Positions 35,506 to 47,152 of a stretch of 64,000 nt of DNA are shown piece by piece; position 1 is the stretch's first letter; each line of letters opens with the position of its first letter. Position numbers and translations under genes: made by a program. This DNA comes from Acanthornis magna (lineage: Eukaryota; Chordata; Aves; Passeriformes; Acanthizidae): positions 372,001 through 436,000 of the forward strand of contig JAWUZG010000016.1 of assembly GCA_036785705.1 (NCBI GenBank). The letters run 5' to 3'. The notes under the pieces were generated by a model. It saw only the letters and a list, made by a program, of their open reading frames with translations. It made no database searches and had not been told where the DNA came from.

Positions 35506-38500
35506 ATGCCACAAGCATGGGTGTGAAACACAAATAGGATACAGATGGCAGGAGGTGAGACAGAGGATGGGAGGACAAACGTGAGGGTGGAGCAAGGCTG
35601 ATTTTCCCAACGGCATGCTGAAAAGGGGACAGAATTTCATCCCTTGCACTTCAGCTGAGTGCTTCACTGCCAAAAGCCCCACTCATCCCTCTGGATCAGG
35701 AGCTGCTGACTCCAAATGCCACAGCCCCATGCCGCCCCATCCTGCGAGGCCCTGCCCAGGAGCTCCACACCGAGCTCAGGGATGGACCCAGACCTGAGCC
35801 CTGGCACAGGCAGGAGATGTTACTGTGGACAGGAGGTGTCCCTGCCCCCAGATGGGATGCAGGTGGCTCAGCATCCAGCTCTGTGCCTGCTGGGCTCACC
35901 CCAACATTTTCCATCTTCCAGGGGTCACAGAATGCCACACCAGGCAGTCTGCACGTGTGTGTGAGCACATGCCTTTGTATGAACCTTCAGACAGAGCTTT
36001 ATAGGTTTATCAATCCAGAAATCTCCTAAATCTTTCCATAGTGCTTTGGGAGACCATTACATATAATGTCAGAGCTTTAAGACCCTGCACAAGCGCCCCA
36101 CATGAAGACGACTCTTCCCATCCCAAAGCAGGGAACAATTGAAACATAAGAGCAGAGGCAACAGGTGGGCACAGACAGCCAGGCTGGAGGGAAGCACACG
36201 GCAAAAAAGGAAACCCAGAAATGCAGGCGGTGCTGGTGAAGCTGCACATCCCTTCATTGAGATTGCTTTTGGCCATTTCATCGCATCAAAAAATTCACGT
36301 GCTGCATTCTGGGTTGTACAGACAATGCTGGAGACAAAAATGGATCAGCCACAACCATATGCTCAAATATGGTCAAACACTGGCAACTCATAAGGATCCT
36401 GTACAGGAGAGCCCAAATTAGCTATTTTTGTTTAAATGACACTCCTGCCCTTACAGCTTTTCCCACCAGCTGTCCTTTGCAGGACTGTGTTCTATATCCG
36501 TTTGTTTACCTACTCTGCTGTAGGAACCGTTCCTATGACAGCTCCTGTTAGAGTGAACACCTGCAAGTCTGAAACCCTGTGCTCCTTGGGTTGGAAATTA
36601 ATTGTTCATCTCAGTGGGCTGAAGCCTGGATCATTTGAAAAAGGGGACAAGTGAGAATTTCCAAAGAGTGGAAATTGCACATGGGGAGCCGCATCTAGAA
36701 GATGGCAGCTTCAGATAACAATTTCCAAAATTCCCTTTTGCCAGCCTGTTACATGATGGATTTGAGACGGACTTCTGCAATTGCCTTCCTTTGTGAACTG
36801 TCTGATGATAAGTTTTCAGGATCCCTGAGCTTGCTCTAGCAGGCACTCTGCAAACATATAGAAAGGACATAGCCTAGAGTTTACATTTTCATTCTATTCT
36901 GATCTCTTTTTTTTTTTTTTTAAATTCCACTTATTAATAAGAGGTGTAAAAATGTTACTTGCAGCTTCACACAGCTCAAATTCTGTGATTCTGTGACAAG
37001 GCCAAATCCAGAAAAACAAATCTCCCACTCAGATGCTCCTTCTACATTGCTGAAATTAAACTGAGGCCAAAAGACATCCCCATCATTTCCTAGAGTACAA
37101 AACCAGGAAAAGACTTTTTAAACGTTTTTTTGGAGGGAGGTTGCCTTATCTGTGGGATTTTCCACACATTAGAACTCTGTTAGCACATCTCTAGTGAGGA
37201 TGCCATGACATGAGCTTTATCAAGCACAGGTAACAGGAGAACAGCCCTTCTGGGGACCTGAATAAGTCAGGTGAAAGCAGGGTCATGATGCTTTCAGTGC
37301 CCCATTCCTCCTGTGAGTTAGATGAAGACAGATTGCACATTTTACAGTGATCACCTTGCTCCGCAGCCTCACCCAGGCTCTCATCTCTTGGCTGGAAACG
37401 CCTCCTTTCTGGAGGCTTTCTGTGCTCCCAGATTGGAAGGCTCTCCTCCACCAATTTCTTGTCACTCCTCATGGCTCACGAGTCCCAGGGAGGGAGTAAG
37501 CAGCAAAGAAAAATACCATTAATTTAAAATTCTGCTTTCTGCCCCTTGGCTCTCACCTGGCAGTGTTCATGACACAGCTCCTCAGGGCTGTGTCTGCAGC
37601 TGAGCAGCCCAGGGCTGACACTTCTTCGTGCTGGGGGTGACAGCAGGCTGGGCAGCGAATGAAACCTCTGCAAACAAACTCTCCTGTCTTAGAAGCACAA
37701 ACCTAGGCATGTTTTTAACATTTTGGCCCTGAAAGTGATGCCTCTGAGTCTCAGAAGCATGAGACACCTTGGCTGGGGCTTGTCCCAGAGCCCAGCTTTC
37801 ACGAATGATCCAAGAAGTCACTTCGATTCTACTCCCTCCTACAAAAGCCAGCTTGGAAAAATGAGACTCGGGTATCAGAGTCAGAACCACGTCTCTGGAT
37901 GCATCTGGTGGCCCAGCAAGCTGCTACAGCAAACACTGGCAGAGCTGCCCCTTGGCTCGCCCTGTAACACAATCCAGAGCAGCTCCCAGGACTGATGCTT
38001 GGCAGTGCTGTCACCCGAGGAACCACTGGACCCTGCTGGGAAATTAATCCCTGTGGTGAGGTCAGGGGCAGAGGGGAGAGGGCCACACTGAGGAGGGTAA
38101 TCCCCACCTCCTTTAAAAATTAAACGCTGTGTTCCACCTCTCCAGCCCTGGGTAGCACTTTGCTCAGTGAAAACACTCAAAAGAATCATTTTAGGTGTCC
38201 CAGCTGCCCAGCTCTCAGCTGTGTGCCATGTGCATGGCCTCGCCTGGGTCCCTCCGCAGGCACCATGGAGCACCCCATGCTCCCAAGTCCCTGGCCTCAA
38301 AGGGGGAAAAACCCCTCCCAGAACAACTAAAACATGGAGAGACACCCTAAATCCTACCTCCTGCTCATGGACAGTCAGAGCCTGCTTTGCTCAGATTGCT
38401 CTGCGTTTTTAATTTCCAGTGTTTTGCTGGCACCTACACCTTGAGTGACACTTCCTCATGGGGTCTGTGATTCAAAGCCTGTTCCACGATCAGTGCTGGA

Positions 38501-40905
38501 GATCCTGCAGTGCAGGGACGGCAGCCAGGGCTCAGATGGGAGCAGAGCTGTACGTATGTCCTGGGTAGCAGCCCCTCTCCAGCCTTTCACAGGCTGCCAC
38601 ATCACCAGGGTTATATTTAGCGAGGCATCTGCGGTGACAGTCATTTTTCCAGTATTTAGGAAATGCTAGTGCTGTCTTCTGGTTGGCTGCCAGGTGCTAC
38701 TGGGAAACATGTGTTGGGATTATTTTCAGCGCTCCCACCACCACAGTGCCCATCAATCACCCCCATGGGGCTGCTCTGAGTCTGTCTGGACCACGGCAGC
38801 CTCACAAAGTCCTCCTGCCTCCCCAGGGCGGGGGGAGCACAAGCATGAGGAGGCTCAAGGGGGGCATGCAGATCATTTTTTAAGGAATTCCTGTCATGCC
38901 AGGCTTGGCAGAGCCCACCCAAGCCTGTTGCAAAGCCTGGGGTGAATTTAAAAAGAGTGGGCTTGAGCTGGGGGCACACTCTGGTTTCATGATGGCTTCC
39001 TCCAAAACATTTCCCGGGAGGAAAAACTGAGTGAAATGGGTTTTTTCCTTGATGTGCTGGCTCATAGAAGGGGTTTCAGCAATGGGGATGTTGCTTCTCT
39101 TCATAGCAGCTTCTCCTAAGCAGCAGCTCTGAGTTTGCTTTCCGCAGTGAACTTCTTGCCCTTCAGAAAGTAAAATGCACCAAGTAATTGCTCGTGACTA
39201 AGCGAGGCATAGGAGGCCAGCAGATGGTTTTATAAGTATTGTCATTATAGAATTGATACGCTCTGTTAAACCCTTTATTTTCTTTTAAACGGGGCTTTTC
39301 TTTTCAATGTACTTTGGCCACAGCAGCACCAAAGAAGCACGGCTTGAACACACACTTCTGCCAGGTCTTGATTGCACTTTCTCCTGGATTACAAAAGCCT
39401 TTCCCCAGCATTTGGGAGATTCAGTCCACCCTGCACACCTCAGTACCCATTACTTACCACTGGAGCTTTTCCTTCAGGCTCTTGATGATCACGGATATTC
39501 CATCCCAGCCTCTCCCCTTCCTCACAGCCATGCTTCCCTCCCCTGCCTGCTCTCCCACACACATTTCCTTGCTATGGGCCAACTTTGTGCTGAGGTCAGC
39601 CCAGGAATGAACCTCAGGGAGGGCTTTTGCTGTGCTCAACTCTTGCCAAGGTCTGGTTTTCCTGTGGATTCAGCACTGCTGGCTGGGATGAGGATGAGTG
39701 CTCCATCCCAGACCAGGGCATCCCATCAGCTGGGAAAGGGATGAAGGAACAGTGTCTGCCTCCCCAGCACTTCTCCATGGGCTCCTGCCTTCCATGCAAA
39801 CCCCTGGGAAAACACATTGTCACAGTGTTTCAGGAAAACCCACACCCAGGGAAAAGGAGAGGGTTTCCCCACTGGCAGAAAACAGCAGAAACCACAGCCA
39901 TGGCCCCCAGTATTTGCTCCAAAGTGTCCACTGAGATTTCTCTCCCACCAAAACTTTCTTCCATCCCTGTTGTGCCTCAATAGTCTTAAAACAACACTTT
40001 AATCTTCGTGCTTTGCTTGGCTGCTCAATTATTTTTTTCACTGGAATATATACATATATCAAGCTGCTGGTAGCTGTAAAAATGTCTTGTAAATAGTGTC
40101 ATTAACAGCCACAAAGTGATGGCAGTGAATTAAAAATGATTTACAGAGGAAATCTGGACACTGTTTAGAACATGAGATAAGAGACAGAGTTTTGCAATAG
40201 GTGAGACAGAAAAAGACATAAAATTTCCGAAATACGTTGCTGGTGATGGATGGATTCATCACTGCACTCCAGTGTATCTCTTGCTCCAGATTCTGCTTTA
40301 TGTGGGCTCAAAGAAGCATCTCTTTATGGAATTTCTCATAAATTTTTTTTGTTTCCCTGATAGAAATGCTGATCTTCATTACATATTATGGCAAAAGCTG
40401 ACAGGGGATGGATTCTTTGGTTGCTGGGGGTGGAGAGGTCCTGTTTGTGCCAAGAAAGGCATGAGAGGCAAATCCCCTGCAGCTGATGTTTTTATGATTC
40501 CAGTGGGTGTGCAGAGGTCCCTTTAGCTGAGTGTGCTGTGTGGCAGTGTCACAAGCCAAACACACTGCACTGCTCCTCAGACATCCCTGAAACACAGTTT
40601 GATCTCTTTAAAGCACCCATGCAAACCTTGAAGCAGTGTCCACATCACCTTTCCACACCTAACACTGACTCCCACATCTCCCTTTGACTTTCCTTTTGAG
40701 AAAAAATGCCACCAGTCACCAGCTCTCCATGAAAGGCTCCTTCTCTGTCCAGGCAGGTGGAGGCTCATTGCACAACCAGGGATAGAAAGATCAGTAAAAG
40801 GGTGAATTTTCTACCTGTTTCCTACATCAGAACAGCACAAATCAGCAGCATCCTTCAGCTTGTGGGTCAAAGCAGTGGTTCAAAGCAGAAGATACCACCC
40901 AAAGC

Positions 40906-40960
40906 AGGATGGGAAGACCTTTGAGGTCATGCAGTCCACACCCTCAACCCTGTGAGCATC
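40906..40960 (-). mobile_element. CR1 LINE tail, minus strand, weak
   Basis: Plus-strand ggatgggaagacctttgagg and tcatgcagtccacaccctc resemble the reverse complement of the CR1 end (gggaagggacctttgaggtc, atctagtccaacccc). It is short and diverged. Confidence 0.45.
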
Positions 40961-42070
40961 ACTCAGCTCTCCCACGCTGCCTCTGCATGTCCCCACCATG
41001 CAGTGCAGGATCAGAGCTGTGCTCAACACCTAAAATTTCCAGTCTAAGGCCAGAAACCCCAAAGTGCCACAGGAAGGAAGCAAGAGGAAACAAATTGCCG
41101 CCTCTGTCCTGGGCCCACACGATAGGAGGGCTTTAATAGGTTGAAAGCCCCGGTTTGAGCCACAACCCCTTGCCAAACCTCAGACAGAACAAGCCCCTCC
41201 CTGGTTATCATTCCCCCTGGGATTTTTGCTGAACTGTCAAGAAAACAGTTTCTTATCAGTCTCTTGCAGCCCCTCCCCAAAATGCAGAGCTCTGGCAATG
41301 GCCAGGTTTCTTCACAGTTTCCTGGAACACATGAGAAGGTCTCTGCAGTTCATGTGCACTCTCTCACACCAGCCTGCAGAGCACTGGCAGCACCCCCAAA
41401 TCCCCCAGTCTGTCCCTGGTCACCTTCAAGCTATGCATGCAGCATGTGGTGAATGCACTGAACACACCCTGGGCACCTTGGACCTGCTGTGTGCTAGAGG
41501 CTGAGGAGGTTTGCATGTGGTCAGGAAGTCCCACATGTCCTGAACCCATCAGATCTCCTTCACAGAGCTTTTCCCAGGAGCTGACTGCATCCAGCACTGC
41601 TGCTGTGCCCTCCCTGCACTGTGCAGTTTCTCCACCCTACTCACTGCATCTTGCCCAGCCTCCTGCATGTTCTCAGCTGGGACAAGCCCTCTGCCCTCCC
41701 CAAGCTGCAGATCACCAGCTGCAGGCGCTTCAAAGCCAATCTTTAAAAGCCCAAGAGATTTATCCTACTCTTGCTAACCCAGCCCCGATGCCACTGCATC
41801 TATGCCTGCCCCCAGCACCAGTTGCAGCAGGCATCCAGATGAAATCAGCTTCAAGCAAAATAAGCTGTATCTTGAGGGTTTTTAAAGGCTGGCAGCCTTT
41901 TCTCCTGGAACAGGAGCTCCCAAGTTTTCCTAGCTTATCCAGAGAGAGCTGTGGACAGTCAGGGTGCCTTGTTGTGTAGCTCATTCACTGGCAAATTCAG
42001 TTCCTGGAAACACTCATGGTGGATTGAGTCTCAGAATGGCGATGTTCCTGCCCAGAATGGGAAGTATTTT

Positions 42071-42160
42071 TATTTTATTTTATTTTATTTTATTTTATTT
42101 TATTTTATTTTATTTTATTTTATTTTATTTTATTCTATTCTATTCTATTCTATTCTATTC
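42071..42160. repeat. Pentanucleotide microsatellite switching from TATTT to TATTC
   Basis: Twelve uninterrupted TATTT units (42071-42130) are followed directly by six uninterrupted TATTC units (42131-42160), then a T-rich end. A point change in one unit that then spread by slippage explains the switch. Arrays of this kind are unstable and likely to vary between individuals. Confidence 0.95.
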
Positions 42161-42880
42161 TATTTTTTTTAAATTTTTTTTTTCAATCTTAGGTTTCAGA
42201 TGCTTCTCAGAGAAATGTTTAATACTGATGTATCACTTAGAAAGTGAGCATGAATGCCTTTTTATTGGAGTAGTAGAAACCAAAATATGAAAACTCAACA
42301 AAATATTTTGGAAACAGAAACTGCAAGGCTGCATTTAAAGCAGAGTGTTCAGGGTGTGTTCAGAAGTCCTTTCTCAGTCAGACACCGAGCCTGTCCTGGG
42401 GGAGGAAGGAGGGACAGAGGGACATGGCAGCCTTCAAACCCCTTTTGGCATGGGGAGAGCACTGCCCTTTTCATCATCCCTGTGCAGTATGTACATGGGG
42501 CTTTTTAGATCTCGTCTTTTCACATGTCACTAACAAATCCTGCAACATAAAATCGATTGTAGAAAATATTTAGCCAAAAATGTGGAGCACTGGGGAGGAA
42601 TTTATCTGCTTTCCTGTGTGTGATGTCTTTTGAATCATGGCTACCCGGTATAGGCAAAACTTGCGGAGTTGCGCAAGTTTCCTTACTCAGGGAAATCTCC
42701 TCACAGACTTCAGAGGGATTTCTGCACGGGTAAAATTCCAGAATACATCCATCGTGGTGAAAGAAGTGATCCTTGTGTTCAGTTGTCCAGGTTCCATAAG
42801 GAAAAGGGGAAACCAAAACCCGTTTTTTTCACAATAAGTGGTTATTATGTGACATCTAATGATCTAATTTCAGGGTAAAC

Positions 42881-42896
42881 TGTGTGTGTGTGTGTG
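42881..42896. repeat. (TG)8 dinucleotide run
   Basis: Eight TG units, short by microsatellite standards but likely polymorphic. Confidence 0.8.
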
Positions 42897-43429
42897 TTGT
42901 ATGTAACCCTGGTGAGTGACTGCCCTGGAGCCCTTACATACAAAGACTTCAATCAAGATTAGTTAAAATGTAATAAATCTAAGTAGGCAGAGTGGTTTGC
43001 CCTGACTATTAATAGCAGGAGTGGGGAACTCAACAACTGCTGGTTGCTCAAAGGGCTTAAATGGATAAAATGAAACAGAAGGTATATGTTTTATTATAGG
43101 GTGTCACAGCGTTATCAGATGCGTGGAAATCATCCTTGCAATGCTACTGCACCACTAAATCTTGCATGCAGGCTGAATGAAGAGGATTATTTCCAATATC
43201 CTCTTGCTCATGCTGCTGTCACAGCTCTTCCATATTTGACTTTGGGAAAAGAAGGAAAGGGTTTGCAGAAGGAAGAGTCATGGCAACGCTGCGTGTTAGC
43301 ACCAAATCAAATCAGTCATGGCTGATCTCATCGGGACATCAGAAGTTACAAAGCCAGCAGAAATGGCCAAAGATCCTTCGCAGGGATCCACTGGTATTTG
43401 GGTTTATATCCATTTCAAAGGGAAGAAGA

Positions 43430-43605
43430 TATGGGTAAAGCACTTTATGGCAGACTGACGTAAAGCGTTTATGAATGTAACAGAGTAGGCAACTTGGCCC
43501 AGTGTGCCAGAGGGAAAGTGCATTTAGAACTGGATTTTATTTTCAACTCTAAGGAGTCTGACTCCAGTTTGGATGCTGCTTCTTAATCCTTGCTCACCTT
43601 TAACC
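43430..43605 (-). mobile_element. MIR-like CORE-SINE relic, minus strand
   Basis: On the plus strand the reverse-complement MIR order is seen: gtaaagcactttatgg (tail), aacttggcccagtgtgcc (core, compare acttgcccaaggtcac), agaactggattttat, then aaggagtctgactccagt (compare ctcctgactcccagt). It is heavily diverged and shortened between tail and core. Confidence 0.55.
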
Positions 43606-44287
43606 TGTCCTGGGCACTGGGGCTGTCAGTCGTGTGGCACAAGCACCTTTTCTCAGCATATGCTTATTCAAGGACTACCCTAATGTGCCCAATCTTAGCA
43701 TCTGTAGGAGGTATCATAATGTTAATATAACCTGTGGGTTGGCTTGAAATATTTTTGGATGTGCTTCTAATATCAGTCTCTCTGTGGGTGTGCAGCTGGG
43801 ATTAGCAGGTTTTCTGCAGATATTACTAGAACTGCTAGAAATGAACAATGGAAAATGAAACCTAATTTCCATTATATTCTCTCGCCTCTTCCAGAAAAAT
43901 GACACAATATATTAAAATGTTGGAAGTGGGACACATTTATTTGACTACAGCTATACCACTTCCCGTAATAGCTACTAGTGACTTCCAAAGTTCCCTATAT
44001 TTCTTTCAGCTTCCAATTTCATAGTACTATAAAAGATGGCAAGTCAGAACACTGATAGGAATTTTATTTTTTTTTTGGTTGGCACAACCTGAGATCGTGT
44101 CCATCTTGGTCACGTTTCCTCTACAGGACTTGGAGTCTGCTTTGTACTTACTCTTCCAGACTTGCATATACATCTGCAAACTGAACCTTTCATCCAGTGA
44201 CCTTTTCATATGATGTGACTTCCTGAAAGTCTGCTACAACCTTAGGAAAACCACGAATGGCAGCCAGTGGAGCAGTGGTTACAGTGG

Positions 44288-44458
44288 CAGCAGCCTTCCA
44301 GTGCCGAAGGAGGCTCCAAAAAGGCTGGAGAGGGATTTTTTACAAGGGTATGTTGTGATAGGGCAAGGGATAATGTCTTCAAACTGACAGAGGGCAGCTT
44401 TAGATTAGACATTAGGAAGAAATTCTTGGCTGTGAGAGTGATGAGGCACCGGTACCAA
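44288..44458 (+). mobile_element. CR1 LINE fragment lacking its 3' end
   Basis: Clear CR1 phrases: tgccgaaggaggctcc, ggctggagagggatttttta, caagggtatgttgtgatagg, aggaagaaattcttggctg and gtgatgaggcacc. The match stops at about 44458, before the part that normally follows (tgcccagagaagctgtgg) and the tail. CR1 copies are usually truncated at the 5' side, so loss of the 3' side implies a later deletion or rearrangement. Confidence 0.85.
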
Positions 44459-45115
44459 AAGACACAAATTGACTGTGCCCATGCTCCATTGCATTTGGGA
44501 CCACATCTCCCTTGGACCCCATGGGATGACCCTCCTACGCAAACATTTTTTTCCTGTTATTCCAACTGAAAGTAACACTGAGACCATCCTGTCACCAGTC
44601 AGAATGGTTAAAAATGGGGATTGTGCAATGTGTGCCCTGGAGAGGAGCTCTGGGAAGATGGAAGCACATGGGGCCACGCTCTGTGCTGCGGGAATAAGCA
44701 GCTGGACAGGCTTATCCATACTCACTTGTGTAGGGGCTGGTGGATCACCTCCACCACAGTCAGGAAACATGCAACAGGATGGTCCCAGAAAGGGAAAAAT
44801 GGATTGTCTCTTCCACAGGCTGCTGGGGCTGCCCGTCGTGCCTGCACTGTGTTGGCTGCCTGTCTCCTCTCTGGCCATCTGGAGCCAGGGAAAGCAGCAC
44901 AGAGAGTGTGAGAAGGCAGATGACAACAGCTGAAGCTGGAAAGGAGAAGCAGAGAAAGACAGAGGAAGTTGTTAGTGATGCCAGAGACTATTTTGGTAGA
45001 TGCAGGGGTTTCATTTATTTTGCAACATATATCAGAGATTTAAAAAAAAAAAATAGAAATGAATCCTGAAATTATGAAGGTAGACTTATGAGAAATTATG
45101 ATTTTTTGCTGAAAA

Positions 45116-45147
45116 AGATCAATAGTTTAAGCTATTGATATTGATCT
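45116..45147. repeat. Two competing 8-pair hairpins
   Basis: ATCAATAG (45118-45125) pairs perfectly with CTATTGAT (45132-45139) around a 6-base loop, while AGATCAAT (45116-45123) pairs perfectly with ATTGATCT (45140-45147). The two stems share their left arm and exclude each other. Confidence 0.45.
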
Positions 45148-47107
45148 ATTAAAATGCTTGAAATTGCAATTCTCTTCCTTATTTTTCCCCTTTTACTCTT
45201 CATTCCAAGTCCCTTTGTTCCACACTTGTCACTCAATGTCACATAGATTCTATGATAATCTGCATTTTCTTTTCAACTTTCTTGCAATCATCTGTTTGCC
45301 TGTGTCTCATTTCTCTTCCAGTCACTCTGGGCACAAATCATCTGACGCAATTTCAGCCATTTGAGGGTCAGGTACTCACTGGGGCTGATCTTCTGGGCTC
45401 GTTTTACAGTGGGCAGGGAGGGACCCAGCTGGCAGTTTATCCCACGCTCTCTAGGAAGGGGCAAAAGGCTGAGCTTAGCTTTCACCAGACATCTAAGTCT
45501 GAGGCAGAGAAAGAGGGTGACAAGCCCTGTCATCTGTGACTTTCCAATAACTGCATAATACTGGGCTTACAAGGACAAAAGGAAGGATAAAACAAAGACG
45601 TGCTATTATTTGAAAGGAAAAAAATGTAGAAAGCCCTTGTCTGGGAAGGAGTCTTTTTTCTTTTAGAAATGTTATATTTAGGAAAATCCAAAACTTTTCA
45701 CATACAGTCCAAATTTAGGGCAAAAAGGGCATTTTAAGTAAAAAAGTACAAACCAGATTTGGTAAAGTTACAGACATTATTTCTCTAAACTTCCCCAGCA
45801 TGTAGTTGAATACTTTATGAAAGGTGAGAGAATGTTGTAAGCAAGAACAATCTTCTAGCAGCTATGAGCAAATTTGTCACTGACCAGGGAGCAGATGTGC
45901 TCTGTGGTGTGACAGATGTTGCAATGACAACAGAAGAACCCAACACATGGATCAGAAACACATTTTGTCTGGAAGTCTGGTGCATTTTCTGCAAAAACCA
46001 ATAAAGCCAACCCAGGTACTAGATTTATCAGAAAATTGTCTAAAACTTGAAGAAAGTTCCAGTATTTTCTTTGTTTTTAAAATAAAACAAATCTGTAGAA
46101 CTTTGTGTGATATTTAAGTGCCTCTATCTCCACTTCCTGTCAGCCCCACGTCATCCCTTGACATGTCTTCATTTCTCCCTATTTGTCTCAATTAAAAGAT
46201 CAAATGTAATTTTCCAGCTGATTTTCCTTCCTGAAAATTTTTAATTCCATTTTTCCAACATCCTATTAAATGTCAATCTCTCCACACATGCATAAATTAC
46301 TTTGTAAACTTGGGGGTGGGGGGAAGGGAAGAACAAGGGCACATTAGATAAAACTCCAAATAATTCACGTATTATGGCTAAGGAATAAATGTTACTAATG
46401 CCATGTGGATTTTGACGCCATGAGGATGCTCTACTGCCTAAAGTCTGTCCAGTCACTCTACCCCTTCCAAGGGCCTCTGTGCACAGGTTTTTTCGTGTGC
46501 CATTGCATGGGGGTGGTGTGATAAGGACTCAGTCTGGGATATCAGGCCATGCACCTTTCTGCTTTGTCCTGAGAAGATCTGACCTGCAATCATGCTCAGA
46601 ATCTGGAGAAATCTGCTGTACAACTGGAGAACTGCTCTGTTTCACAGCACCTCGCAGATCCTGGCTGGCCAGCTGAGCCCCAGTGTTCGTGTGAGATTGC
46701 AATGAGTGGGAGAAACCTTCTTTCTTCCCATTTTAGTAGTAATTCATTAAATTGGAAATAACCCCAGCTGGAAAATCAATATATCCCTGACTTATAGGGG
46801 CATATGAATGCACAGCCCTGTCTGCAAACAGAGCTTTAATTTACCTCCAAATTGCTGTGAACTGAGGTGATATCAACTGCAGCAGTGTCCCTAGTAATCA
46901 CGGCTGAGGTCAGGCTCTAATGTTTGAAACCTCCTGTCCAGCAAACTGCTCTTTAGTCAGGGAATTTGCTGTTAAGGCTGTCAGAAAGAAGCACTTTCTT
47001 CTTCTAAAAGCACTGTCCTTGCAATGCAGATGGGCCACCGTTATTGCAGGCTCCTTCTCCTTGTGAGAATTCCCTGAGATGCTCAGAGAGAGCTGTGAAA
47101 ACAGAGA

Positions 47108-47152
47108 TTCTGCACATGGGGAGACAGAGGCACGGAGTGGCAGCACGGCCAG
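47108..47152 (-). mobile_element. Possible MIR-like fragment
   Basis: Plus-strand cacatggggagacagaggca followed by cggag resembles the reverse-complement MIR phrase gatggggaaactgaggcac. Only some 25 bases align well, so chance is possible. Confidence 0.25.

Larger units (their letters stand above)
34205..42064. other. Intergenic stretch
   Basis: No supported gene. It is AT-rich and repeat-free at 34.5-35.2 kb, then GC-richer to 42 kb. It contains a plus-strand G-quadruplex motif (35256-35270), two short minus-strand CR1 tails (35453-35505, 40906-40960), a 12-base palindrome CTTATTAATAAG (36930-36941) and a doubled attctgtg unit near 36980 that lacks a CR1 body. All open frames are short and lack domains. 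Confidence 0.45.

Noticed and set aside
36964..36997. Doubled attctgtg unit resembling a CR1 tail
   Set aside because: No CR1 body precedes it, so the short repeat alone is not evidence.
46312..46328. G-rich tract as a G-quadruplex
   Set aside because: Only three separable runs of three or more Gs; it fails the four-run rule.
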